DNA from: Adenophora triphylla var. japonica | Taxonomy: Eukaryota > Streptophyta > Magnoliopsida > Asterales > Campanulaceae | Length of the DNA stretch: 64,000 bases | Assembly: GCA_022495995.1 (NCBI GenBank) | Contig: JAFEMH010002559.1 | Location: 267,347 to 331,346 of the forward strand | Direction: 5' to 3' | Shown here: positions 10,820-22,750 of the stretch, in pieces | Layout: every line of letters starts with the position of its first letter | How positions within the stretch are numbered: position 1 is the stretch's first letter | The notes under the pieces: model-generated | The model's input: only the letters and a program-made list of their open reading frames with translations | What the model was told of the DNA's origin: nothing | Databases searched by the model: none | Position numbers and translations under genes: made by a program

Positions 10820-11145
10820 ATTAAAAATAATAAATTTTAAAGCTCATTAAACAATTATTTTTTAAAGAAATAATTAGAAAACGTTCAAATATTGCAACCT
10901 AGTCTAGACACCTAGTGTTGATTAGTTAATGAAAAAGAAAAAAAATTACACATTTCCAAAAGTTTTCAAAGAGTATGAGTAGTATAGATCATTTTTTCAC
11001 TTTCTCTCCACCAATGTTACAAAATCATTTGTCAAAACCATTTGCTAAAATTATGTTTTCAATTTCTATTTTTAGCTCCTTGATAGTGATATTTTTGGAT
11101 TTCAAATTTTCATTTTGACTATTTTCTTGCTTTTAATATAGTATA
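10820..11145. repeat. Tandem duplication, copy 2 (uninterrupted)
   Basis: Direct repeat of 10225-10819 without the MITE. Shares AGAAAACGTTCAAATATTGC, CCTAGTCTAGA and the CCTTGATAGTGA block. Confidence 0.85.
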
Positions 11146-11507
11146 CGATGGTAAAATCTTAAAATAATAATTTTTAAAAATTTATTTAGGGGTATACTCC
11201 GTTTATTCATTCAACGCTTTGAATCCAAACCTTTCTTTGATCGTCTTCTTCAACAATTTCCCTTCCAACCTAATTCAACTAAGTAATCCATATCTCTCTC
11301 AATTTCAGGTACAATTTTTCCCCAATTTAGTTTATTTTGATTTTGTCAATTTTTATGAACCTAGGGCTTTCCGTCACTTCACACAATAAGCTTCTTCTGT
11401 TCATAATTATCAGCTCAATCATGAATTTAAGCATTTTTAGTAGTTGCTAATTGTAAATTGATGCTTTTGATTCAATTTTATTGTTCTTCAGCGAATTTGT
11501 CTTCCAA
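11146..11507 (+). promoter_or_regulatory. PAS1 proximal promoter, 5'UTR and 5'UTR intron
   Basis: Upstream of the PAS1 ATG, a pyrimidine-rich 5'UTR-like stretch ends at CTCAATTTCAG|GTACAATT (11308/11309). A matching acceptor TTGTTCTTCAG|CGAATT lies at 11491/11492, 16 bases before the start codon. A 5'UTR intron of about 183 bp (11309-11491) is therefore likely. No unambiguous TATA box was picked out. Confidence 0.5.
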
Positions 11508-14500
11508 ATGGCTGTGATTGGAGATGCTGAGCAAGAATACAAGCCGCAGAAGAAGAAAACTTCTTCCGATGAAGACGATAAAAGGTCGAAATTTTACTTT
11601 GATTATTGTTGGATACAATTCTAATTATGCGTTGAAGTGTGTGTCTGTGTGTAAATTGAGGGTTGGATTATTGGCTCAAGTAGGGAAATGAGGTGTTTGT
11701 GTGAGTATGTATTTGGAATTGATCTTTGGGTGTTTGTTCATGAAGGAGGAAGAAGATTGTGCCAGAAAGTTTGATGAAAGCTTTGATGAGGCCTGGAGGT
11801 GGTGACACTAGGCCTGCTGATGGTGATCAGGTAGAATTCTAAGTTTGTTCTGCTTTAGCTATATACGTCGGGCATGTTTATGCTTTAATTGAAGGCTTTT
11901 TTGTACCATTATCGATTGTCATGGTTACATGAAGAGAATTGTTATTCACCCCCGCACATTTACTCAAGACCCCCGCAATAAAATTTTCAAAACAATGTCA
12001 TTAATTGAAATGACTTTATTACCCCACTAATATGTTGTACACCCGCAATTGAATTTCAACAGAGCAGGAACTGTGTGAGAGAGAAAGAGACAGATATGGT
12101 ATTAAATTCGAACGGAGTTGAACACGCCGGAGACCATGAAGCAAATGCTCGTAGGACGTCACCGCCGTTGGAGTTGCACAAGGTTTGTTTGCCGCCGGAA
12201 AAAACGACGTTTGAGAAACTGAAAAATAGACTGACGGAGATTTTCTTCCCGGACGATCCGCATCATGGATTCAAAAACCAAACAGGGTTTAGGAAATTGA
12301 TTATGGGACTGCAGATCTTCTTCCGTTCAACAAATTATCTTTATACAAACAAGAATCAACCGAAAATGGGAATTAGGGAATGCAATCAACAGAAATTGAG
12401 GTTAAAAAACAAATTACCTCAAATTCGGAAGGCCAGGAAGAGCCGGAGCGGGCCATCTTCTAAAAATTCGCCGGAAAACTAAATCTTGATTCTGGGACTG
12501 CAGTTCTTCTTCCCGATTTTCGTGTGGTGCCCCAATTATAGTCTCCAGCTTTTGAGGTCTGATGTCATCTCCGGCTCACCTGTGTGTTCAACTCCGGCGC
12601 GTCTGTTCGAATTCAATACCATATCTCTCTTTCTCTCTCACACAGTTCCTACTCCAATATTGAAATTCAATTGCGGGTGTGCAACATATTAATATTAGTA
12701 AGGATAATAAAGTCATTTCAATTGATGGCATTGTTTTGAAAATTTTATTGCGGGGGTATTGAGTAAATGTGCGGGGGTGAATAACAATTCTCTTACATGA
12801 ACTAATGAAATTCCCACTGATGAAAGCTCATTCATAGTAGGTGCATAGTGATTCCGGAGTATACTAAACTTGTCTCAAGAAATAATTTTTTTAGTTAGCA
12901 CATTTCTCTATGAACCGTAAAAGCAAACATGGCCTAACTTAGCAGCATTTTCCAAATAGTAAGTTTGGGTATTTTAAGTGATTCCGGAGTATACTAAACT
13001 TGTATCAAGAAATAAAATACAAGCACATGGTGTTCAGTTTTGTAAGTGGATTAATTTTATTCTAGAACTTTCTTATATTCTGCAGGTCATATATCATTGC
13101 ACTATCCGTACGCTGGATGGGGTAGTTGTTGAGTCTACTCGGTCAGAATTTGGTGGTGAGCTCTTTGTTTCACTTGCAAGCTTATATCATTTTACTTTGA
13201 GGTGAAGGTACCTCTCAGTCGTAATGTACTGAAAAAACTGTTAAGCAGCTGAGAGAACATGCCTTTTGTTTGTCAGGTTGTAACATTAAACATGTTTCTC
13301 GTCATTGTAAATAGAAAACCCCTATATATTTACATACTCGTATTTACTTTGCATGTTGTTTTAGGGAATACAAAGTTTGTTTTGACATGAACTATTAATC
13401 TTTTCTATTCTCAAACTAGAATATCGCCATAAAAACAGTGCTCTTAAGAAAATAATTGGGGGACTATAATACCTTAACAAAAGTCTTATAGTTTTCATTG
13501 GCTTAATGCAATTTGAATGCAATGATAGGATTTTGATAAGTTTAAAGCTATTGTCTCATTTCACCAACTACACATCTTTTCATTTAATGTTTTAAGGTCT
13601 CAAAATCCCTTCAAGATTTTATGTTTATGTTGTACTCCTAGAACACATGAGCTTTTTTTCATCTAAAACCTATACCCCTGTTAAAGTATTTCTCAAGAGG
13701 GATAGAAACATAAGAAATCATGCATCTTGAACATGTTATGTTGTAAATTTTGATTGACCCATTAGACTTGTGCCAGACTTGTGCTGAATCTTTTTATTGC
13801 CTTCACTTAATGTCATGTAGGTTAGCAAGCATCCAAGTTTAGCTGTAAAACTTTGAAGAGGTCCTTTGTTGATAGCTAGATAGCTGAGTTCTGGCTTTAT
13901 GATCCTTGCTCATTGACATTTTAAAACATGTTTCAACCTTTATCTTCCATTGAAAAGTAACTGGATTAAATGGGTTTTGCATTTGTTAATATTACTACAT
14001 ACTTGTTGGTCTTAAAGAACCTGATAAGTCTTTATCACTAATGTATACCTTGTTGATGTCATTGCTTGCTTACTATTTTTTTTTTCAATGGTGTTAAAGA
14101 TATTCATTTTCATTCGATCAATTATTCTTCACTTTGGGCCTAAATTTATAATCATTGCAATCTCTACCTTTTTCCCATTTGTGCTAATACTTGTAAATAT
14201 TATCTACTGTTCACTAGTCCCTCTTTACGGATAAGTTCTTTACATGCTCAGAATTTACCAGTGCGTTTCATTCCATTCCGTTCTTTTTTGAAGTTTGTAT
14301 CAAACATATTCCATTAGTTGATTTTCATACCTATCTCTCTGTTCCTCTGTTACAGGCAAGGGTATCCCAACAAGAAAGGTATTGGGTAAAAGTAAGATGC
14401 TATTAGGATTACTAGAAGGAATACCAACGATGCTAAAGGGTGAAGTTGCAATGGTAAAAATTGAAAAATCATTTATGTGATGAGAAAGATTATGCTTAAC

Positions 14501-17500
14501 ATTTTTATAAAGTAGCTTTTCGTTTTAGTGTCGTTTGAAAGCAGCATAGTATAACTTCACTTAAGCTGAGCATTGCTTCCCTTCCAAGGAGGAAATCTGA
14601 AGTGATATAAAAGTGATTTCCTTTCTTGAACTCTTTTAGTGTCCCTTTCCTAAGACTAAATATGAGTTTGTTGACACAAACTGTGTGCAGTTGGCCCTTT
14701 TGACGGGCTTCTAGAAAAAATGCTCATGAACTGTTTGTGACTTTGTTCCATGGATTCGTTGAGAGTATGAGTATTTTTAATCATTTAAATGAACAGAGCT
14801 TGACATCAGTTTCTAAGTTCATTGACTTGACAAGTAGAGCCTGAACAGAGTGGGCTCAACTTGCTTATACCTGCAAAAGGGTATTCATAGGTTGGAATAG
14901 AATAATCAAGGCCAGTGAATAAAAACTTATTGATACAATCGCTACAAATCAGTCCACCCTCAAGCTTGACCCTGGGTGGAAAGGTGTTGGGATTCGGGAA
15001 TGAGGACTGGCCCGTCCCTTCTTAGCCATAATAGTTCTCACTCTGCATGGATGAACATATGTGTAAATATAGTGATCTACGCCTTTTATGCACTTAAAAT
15101 ATTGTTTTTATTGTGTATGAATCTTGATAATGGTCACATTTTATGGTTTCTCTTATTTCAGCTTAAGATGAAGCCCGAAATGCACTATGGTGAGGATGAT
15201 TGTCCTGTTCCTGTTACTGATAGCTTCCCAAAGGATGCAGAACTTCATTTTGAGATTGAGCTGATAGATTTTCACAAAGTGAAGGCAAGAGCTACCATTA
15301 TCTTCAGTGATGCATTGTACCGCTTCCATCTCATTTTTTCATTTTCATTGCAGAGGGACTTATGGACAGAGCATTGAGATACGAAGGAATTATAAAAAAT
15401 GATTCTGCTTTTCCAACTTCAACCAAAAGTCGAAAATAATTTTGATTATTTTTGTGTTATCTTTTGTCTATTTTGTTTGTTGCATGCACATTTTAGCATA
15501 AGGGAAATGCAATATGGTTTATGACCATTGGTCAACTAATATAGTTTCCTTCAATTTTTCAGGTCATCAGTGAGGATTTGGGAGTTTTGAAAAAGGTAGT
15601 ATGTTGATGTTAAAATGCTGTCTCACTCATTTGATTAATCATTATTTCTCGATCCTTGCCCTGTGCCAGAGCTGGGTGGGGGAGGGGGCTTTTATAGGGT
15701 GGGGGGAGTTTGGATCCAAAACATTTGAACAGGTGACTGAAGATCCTTAGAATGAGAGTTACTCAAATAAGTATATGGTACTATGGTAGGCAAACTCAAT
15801 GGTTCCTTTGCCTAGCAGCAGTCATTTAAAAAAAAAATGACCACTTTTTAGTCTGTTGAAATGATCATTTGGCCACCTTTTAAAGCCTGATTCGTCGTAT
15901 CATTGTGTGTATATCCACAGCAACTACAATCTTTTGTGGCTTGTATTAGGATCTTGGTTGCTCTGTGCTTCAGTCCAAAACTTTTAACAGCTTTTGTTGA
16001 CATTTACTTGATAGGTTGTAAAAGAAGGAAACGGTTGGGAATCACCACGAGAGCCTTATGAAGTAAAAGCTTGGTAGAAGTCATTCCATATTCACTTTAT
16101 CTTGTCTTTGGTTGTGCTCAAACTATGTGAGGTTTACTTAAACTGTGGTTGGTTCAGGATTTCAGCTAAGACAGGGGACGGGAAAGTGATTCTATCACAT
16201 ACAATTGGAGAACCGTTTTTCTTCACTTTTGGAAAATCTGAGGTTAATAATAGTTATGCCTTCCTGCATCTTCTATTTTATTCTTACATTGTTAGTTAGG
16301 CAGTTATATTTTTTCTTTGTTTTGTAATTTTCTGCTCCAAGATTGTCCTGTCTTTCGTCCAGTAAGAACTTCAATTTTCATCTGCTGGTTATTCTGGTCA
16401 ATGATTCAGCTTGATGAAGAGGCAGTATCCCAAGCTATTTGGTAGGAGTACTGTCAGGGTCCAACTGTCACAGATAATCATTTTTCAGTTAAGATTATGA
16501 CTCTCTTCTTGTTTCTACTTTTTCATTTTAAATGAGACCAGGTACCTAAAGGTCTTGAGATGGGAATAGGAACAATGTCACGGGGAGAGAAAGCAATGGT
16601 GTATGTTACCACTCAGTACTTAACTCAGTGCCCATTCATGCCTGAGGTAGAAGGTATTGAAGAAGTTCATTTTGAGGTGGAGCTAGTCCACTTTATTCAG
16701 GTGTGATAATGTTTATTGTAATTTGATTTATGGTTGTTTGTTGTTACCCTTGCACAATTGTCTTTCTGTCATCTTCAAATATTGAGTATATCTGATACAC
16801 TGTTGTTACTTTTCCTTTTTTTTCTTTTTTCGTTCGGCAAAGTAGAAACATACTCCTGTCCACATCATAATTTTCTTTCCCCCCCAAATATAGTCCCAAC
16901 TCTAGGTGCATTATTAGAGTACAGACAGGTAAAGCTACAATATTAAATTGTTTAAATTGTCAAATGACTACTCCCTCTGTCCCATAATAAATGTTGCATC
17001 TTGACTTTTTCGGTCAACTTAGTTGTACTTTGACTAAGAAGTTACTAAAACTAATTAATTTCATGAAATTCTAAAAATGGTTATCGATAGCATTTTTGAT
17101 GTAGTATCAATATTAATTTTTAGAATTTCATGAAGATTATTATATTTTCATCAATATTTGGTCAATGTTTAATAAAGTTGACCAACAAAGTCAATGTGCG
17201 ACATTTATTTTGGGACGGTGGGAGTATTTATTTTAACTAAATGTTTTACATTCTAAAAGCATCCTCAAACTGAATAAAACTGCAAATTATCGAGCAACAA
17301 CACACATATCCCTTAACTAGCAAAAATTACTCCAAATCTCAGCGTAGACATATTCACATTATTTATGAAGCGAATTCCTCCAATCGTCCTTGTAGATTAT
17401 ACTGTGTTCATGGATTATGCTCTGGTCCCCTTGACCGTCTTCCCAAGAGGGTAAGAAATATGGTTATTCTTTTTGTCACATCCACAAGAATTTCAAATTC

Positions 17501-20500
17501 TTCTCCAGTCAGACTAAACTTGTTATATCTGTCTGGGTAATGCATGTGGTTTACCTAAGTGATATGTCACTCTTCTCCTATTTTGCTAGTTGGAGTTGGA
17601 TTTTTTGTCTCTTTTTCCCCCTTTCCATCACGATTCACGGGTGATAAGTATTCAAAATATTTAGTGACAAGAAACTTAAAATCAAAGAGGGAAGAGTTCT
17701 CACGTTGAACCTCACGAAGCTACTTTTTCTCAATTCATCACTTGTAGGGTATTATGATGGTTAGGCATTTCAAAGAAAATTCATCCACTGCAACATCTAT
17801 AAAAGACCCATTAACCACTTTATTCTTTCTACTATGTACTAGTATCTTTACTTCTTATCACTTATCTTATGTCACCAAGTTGGTATCGGTGTCCTAAGTC
17901 CATTGTAACAATCATAGGTACGGGATGTGCTGGGAGATGGACGTCTAATTAAACGCCGCATTCGTGACGGAAAAGGTGCTGATTCAGACACTGACTTCTG
18001 TTATTTTTTTGAAAGATAGGATATTATATGTGATTAATTTATTAATACCCAATTTCTTCATTTATTTCATGGACACTGCATTTACCATCTTGTATGTAAC
18101 ATATTCAAGGTCGTTGAACTGATCTGTGTTTAGTTTACTTCTAAGAGTACTTCTATTTCCTAGTTACCGTATAAATAAGCTTATCAGTATTAATGATTTG
18201 TCAAATTATGTTCTTCAATACATGGTACTTGCAGCCTTACAACTATATTTGCGCTATATCAATTGTAAAGCTGTTCTTGTGTGATTATATTAATATCAGA
18301 TTTTATAGATACCCACATCTACCACTATGATGTCCTTTTGTATTTAGTTCTACCTAAGCCTGTGATCAGTTCTTGATTCGGTTACTTAAAAAGATTCGCT
18401 AGGATGACTTCTATCCTTAGACATGTATTTTCTTCAGTCAATATTAATTTGTAATAGATGATCCGCAAAGCTGTTAAAGGCACACTTGAATGTGTGAAGT
18501 ATGACAAATCAACCACATTTACTTTGTAACTTCTGAATATTAATACTTTGTGTTTACTGGACAACATTATATGATCCATTTTCCATATCTTCGTTTTGCG
18601 AAAAATTATGTGGTTAAATAGGTCCTAAATTACATGGAGTGGTCATTTGATAATAGTTGGATAGCTTAGGTGATCAAAAGGTAATTTGGCCTTAGTCTAT
18701 ACCTTACATCTAGTACAGATAAGCTCTAACGCTCTTTGATGTGTTGATTCTTTCAAATAATCAGGTGATTTTCCCATGGATTGCCCTCTTCATGACAGTC
18801 AACTTCGTATCCATTACAAGGGCATGCTTCTTAACGAAGAAAAGACTGTGTTCTATGATACAAAGGTTAATAACAGTGGTCAGCCTTTGGAGTTTTGCTC
18901 GGGTGAAGGGCTTGTAAGTCAACTCATACTTCAAAATACGTAGTTACAGTTTGTGCTTGTGCTATGATATACTCCTTGATTATCTTTGAATTTTGATTAT
19001 TTGCTTGTCATTCGTTCCCCTTTCTATATATTTTCTGTTACTAGCTTAGAATAATAAGATACTAAGGAAATTTGATTTATGGTAAATTCTTACTTGCATG
19101 AACAATATATATAACAAAGAACTTGTCATTTTTGTGCCAGGTACCTGAAGGTCTTGAAATGTGCGTTCGTCTGATGTTGCCGGAGGAGATATCTCTAATT
19201 ACATGTCCTCCTGATTATGCATACGACAAGTTCCCAAGGTTTTGATTTCAAATGGTTTTATTCCTTTTTATTAGTATCTGGCGTGACATCCAAAAAGCAG
19301 ATAATGCATTTGTTGTTGGCAGTTAATTTGATCAGTAAAATTTCATATTCATAATGTTCGATGTTTTACTCTCATATTAGACCAGATAATGTTCCTGAAG
19401 GTGCGCATGTTCAATGGGAGATTGAGCTTCTTGGTTTTGAGATGCAAAAGGTATTTTATTATTTACCATGTTAATAACCTTCTCACCCAAAAGATTAAGC
19501 TGTTAGAAGAAAGTTCAAACATTATATATGACACTTTAAAAGAAAATTGATATATGTGGGTCTGTGTGTGTGCTTGGTTCTTCTTATCAAAATTGAGAGC
19601 AATGAAATGCGATTTCTCAACAACTCTCTGATATTTTGAGAGATATTCTTGTATGCTTTTCAACAATGTTGTTGTAGCTTCTTTTGGTTTACTGTACTTC
19701 AACCATAATCATTGTGTAATTACTATTTTGTCGCAGGATTGGACTGGTATGAATTTTAGAGCTATTATGGAGGATGTTGAGAAAACAAAGGGCACGGTAC
19801 ATATTTCATGACTATCCAGAAATCCTCTCGTACTGTTAGCAAAACGTCTGCCACTATGTTTTTATGTTTGGGCTCAAGTCTTTTATTGTGCTCTTGCATG
19901 GTTACGAGGTCTTAATCTATTTAAATGCAAAAGGAACCGGACCTTTGGCATCTTATGCATTGTTGTGTGTCATTTTCTGGCACAAATACTCCCCCTGTCC
20001 CGGAATAAATGTCGCACTTTCCTTTTTGGTATGTCCAAAAATAAATGTCTTCGTCGAAGTTAGGAAATAAATCTAGTGCAAATTTGACATTGTACAAGCT
20101 AGTAAAGCACACTCCTTAAAAATGTGTGACAAGTCAAATGTGACATTTATTCCGGGACGGAGGGAGTATGTTACAAACTTGTGTTTTGTGAAGTCCTTTG
20201 TCCTGACTTCATACAAGTGAAACTCAGATCATGAAGCTGTCTGGGCAATTTTGCAACTTTAAACTGATATATGGAATAATAATTATAATTCAGGGTCGTT
20301 GTGTATCATTTAGATGGTTAACTGGAGAAATATATTTCTGTTTTTGAGGGCAACTCATTCACTTTATATGCTCATTTTCAGGGCAACAGGCTCTTCAAAG
20401 ATGGCAAATATGAACTTGCTAAAGCGAAGTATGAGAAGGCATGCATTCTTAAACATCCTTAACCTTTTCCATTGGTATTATTTCTTCTGTACATAGGATC

Positions 20501-21212
20501 TTTCGGAGATCAAGAGTGATCCACATTCCACTTTGGCCTATACCATCTGTTATCAATCTTGAGATGTCACATATTTCTTTTCTTATATATTGTTCACTCC
20601 GCTTGAAGAGTCTTACTTTCTGTTTTGGAATGGTCTTTTCAAGATTCTGTTTAATAAGTTACTCTATGAAATGTTAAGAATTTAAACATACCTTCACAAA
20701 AATAAACATGAAGTTACACTACCTATTTTAATATTTAGAATTAAGGGTATTTATAGAAAATACCCAAGTCTTACTGCTGATATTATGTAATATAGTCATG
20801 ATTTAAATATATTCTCATTCCACTAATTGAAGTATCCGTTTTTCAGGTTCTTCGTGAATTTAATCACGTTAATCCTCAAGATGACGAGGAGGGGAAAGAG
20901 TTCTCCAACACTAGAGTGAGAAGCATCTTCGTTATCCATTCCATATTCTCTCTTATTTCTTAGGTCAACTTATTAACAGGGTAATAATAAGTTCTTTTCT
21001 TTTGATTTTCTTTTTTCTTGGATGCAAAAAGAACTTGTTGAATCTAAATGTGGCTGCCTGCTATCTGAAGATGGGAGAGTGCAGGAAGTCTATTGAGACA
21101 TGTAATAAGGTAGTTCTTTCTTTCTCGGGCTTGCATAGTAAACTGAAATAACTGTTATTATTAAAAATTTATCCAGATGAAATCAGCAATCAGTTGCGTC
21201 AAAAAAATTAAA

Positions 21213-21249
<37 letters not shown>

Positions 21250-21953
21250 TTTTATGAAGTACTGCGTTCCTAAACTGAATCGATGCATAAATTGCTTCTG
21301 ACTTATGCAGGTATTAGATGGAAACCCTGTTCATGTCAAAGCCTTCTATCGACGTGGAATGGCCTACATGGAAGCCGGAGATTTTGAAGAAGCCAGGGCT
21401 GACTTTAATAAGGTAAAATCATTATATATTTCTTTAATTAATGAAAAACCTTTTTAATGCTTAAAATGTCATTATGAATTGACCCTGTATCCATTCTTGA
21501 TGCTTGATAGATGATGAGCATTGACAAGTCCTCTGAAGCTAATGCAAAGGCAGCCCTCCTTAAATTAAAGCAGAAAGAGCAGGTAAGATTGGAATGCAAA
21601 CTAAAACTCCTTCCGCTCCAATTTCTATATTGACCTCTGAGTCTGACCATCTTCTCCGTGACAAGCAGGAAGTGAATAAGAAGGCACGGAAGCAATTCAA
21701 AGGCTTATTTGACAAGAAGCCTGGAGAAATCTCAGAGGTCGGATTAGACAACAAAGGAGATCATATTGAAGCTGAGAATCATGAGAACGATGAACGGGAA
21801 GCTTTATTAGATTCTACCGGTACCGGTAAAGAGGACGAAGAAGAGATAGGGCAACCTGCAGCTCCACCTCAAAGAGGGTATTTGTCAAAATTGTGGTCAA
21901 GTAGTAGAAATCTAGTGAAGTCCTTTGGGGTACAAAGATGTACCATATTGTAA
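11508..21953 (+). CDS. PAS1: PASTICCINO1-type FKBP/TPR immunophilin, 20 exons
   Basis: Multidomain FKBP immunophilin. In Arabidopsis PAS1 acts at the ER with the very-long-chain fatty acid elongase complex and affects cell division and auxin-related development. Coding exons: 11508-11584, 11746-11830, 13086-13155, 14356-14453, 15162-15284, 15563-15595, 16015-16073, 16158-16242, 16542-16700, 17918-17975, 18765-18913, 19141-19238, 19381-19450, 19737-19796, 20382-20438, 20847-20915, 21032-21109, 21311-21412, 21511-21582, 21669-21953. They total 1887 nt (628 aa plus stop), close to the Arabidopsis protein. Three FKBP domains occupy roughly residues 55-151, 152-263 and 264-388; TPR repeats roughly 409-510. 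All phases join without a stop. Introns after exons 5 and 15 use GC donors. The C-terminus ends in CTIL instead of a membrane helix. Intron 2 holds a Pack-MULE; introns 9 and 14 hold MITEs. Confidence 0.95.
12141..12575 (+). pseudogene. Captured N-terminal fragment of a SULTR3-like sulfate transporter
   Basis: The frame at 12150-12320 encodes HKVCLPPEKTTFEKLKNRL, then EIFFPDDP and FKNQTGFRKLIMGLQ, the cytosolic N-terminus typical of group 3 plant sulfate transporters. After an unrelated insert it resumes near 12486 with LGLQFFFPIFVWCPNYSLQL and LRSDVISG, the start of the first membrane region. A 27-bp stretch (GGGACTGCAG...CTTCTTCC) is duplicated on both sides of the insert. It stops well before the transporter body and the STAS domain. 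Non-functional passenger of the Pack-MULE. Confidence 0.8.
12418..12456 (-). pseudogene. Possible second captured first exon
   Basis: On the minus strand an ATG opens the short frame MARSGSSWPSEFE and is followed at once by a GTAATTTG donor-like site and a T-rich intron-like stretch. It lies in the filler between the two sulfate-transporter pieces, so it may come from another gene. Too short to identify. Confidence 0.3.
16969..17226. mobile_element. Stowaway-type MITE in PAS1 intron 9
   Basis: TA-flanked CTCCCTCTGTCCCATAATAA / TTATTTTGGGACGGTGGGAG termini with extended pairing (AAATGTTGCATCTTGACTTT against AAAGTCAATGTGCGACATTT). A sub-family distinct from the copies in 0.7-6.6 kb. Confidence 0.88.
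19987..20168. mobile_element. Stowaway-type MITE in PAS1 intron 14
   Basis: TA-flanked CTCCCCCTGTCCCGGAATAA / TTATTCCGGGACGGAGGGAG, about 180 bp, related by its inner AAATGTCGCAC arm to the 16969 copy. Confidence 0.88.
21211..21250. repeat. (ATT)n microsatellite in PAS1 intron 17
   Basis: About 12 uninterrupted ATT units followed by a T run. Confidence 0.9.
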
Positions 21954-22750
21954 AACAGTAATGATAGTTCACAAAATTTTAGCCACAAAATGATTTTTCA
22001 TATTTTGGGTGTCACATTTAAAAAAGACACTCCCAAAATAATTTTTTTTTTAATAATTTTTTATTTATTAGACCCACTTGTCATATTCATAATAACTATC
22101 CACTTACTATTATTTGTCCCACTTTTTCTATTCTGTTTCACTTTTCATATTCACAACAATTACTCTATAATACATTTTTTTTTAATTTTCGTGCAATATA
22201 ACTTTTGTATATTTTCGAGAGAAATGCAGAGAGTAAGGCTTCGTTTGTTTGGAGAAAAATATTTTTCGAAAAATGTTTTCCCTCCATTTTCCGGTGTTTG
22301 GTAAGCACCGCTGCATCGGAATATGGAGAAAATATTTATTTTCTTCATTTTTCTAATTAAAATGACTTACGAATTTTTACTAAATAAAATATTTTTCAAA
22401 AAATAGTAACACTCTCACACATAACTTTTCATACTCTCACGCTACCCGCTCTACATTAACCACCCTCTGTCCCATCCCCTTATAAAAAATTATTTATATT
22501 AAAATTATATTTTACAATTCTTCCTAAGTCACCACCACCACCACAACCCCCTTGTTTGGGTAAAAAAAAAATTAATCATTTTACAATTCTTCCTAAGTCA
22601 CCACCACCACCACAACCCCCTTGTTTGGGTAAAAAAAAAATTAATCATTTTAAATTTATTTTTAACTACTCTCCAAACAGAGAGAGTTTTACATATTATT
22701 GTTAAAATGCATAATTTTTTGGTGAAAACTTTTCCTTTCCAACACTCCAA
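21954..22750. other. PAS1 3' flank and UGT-1 upstream region
   Basis: Non-coding. 21989-22060 holds a short inverted pair (TTTTGGGTGTCAC...GACACTCCCAAAA), probably MITE debris. 22215-22340 is a GGAGAAAAATATTTTTCGAA stretch of transposon-like type. 22511-22648 is a perfect tandem duplication listed separately. The last 100 bp before the UGT start codon is AT-rich, without a clear TATA element at a typical distance. Confidence 0.45.
22511..22648. repeat. Perfect tandem duplication of 69 bp upstream of UGT-1
   Basis: Two consecutive identical units beginning TTTACAATTCTTCCTAAGTC, each containing a (CAC) run, CCCCCTTGTTTGGG and an A run. The second unit ends about 100 bp before the UGT-1 ATG, so the duplication sits in the proximal promoter or 5'UTR. 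Confidence 0.92.

Larger units (their letters stand above)
11934..12792. mobile_element. Pack-MULE in PAS1 intron 2
   Basis: Perfect 9-bp target duplication TTACATGAA (11925-11933 and 12793-12801). Inverted repeats of about 200 bp start GAGAATTGTTATTCACCC and run inward past GGAACTGTGTGAGAGAG on both arms. The interior holds a captured sulfate-transporter fragment on the plus strand and a possible second first exon on the minus strand. No transposase is present, so the element is non-autonomous. It lies wholly inside an intron and does not disturb PAS1 exons. Confidence 0.92.

Noticed and set aside
21438..21754. Minus-strand frames opposite PAS1 exons 19-20
   Set aside because: Shadows of real plus-strand exons.
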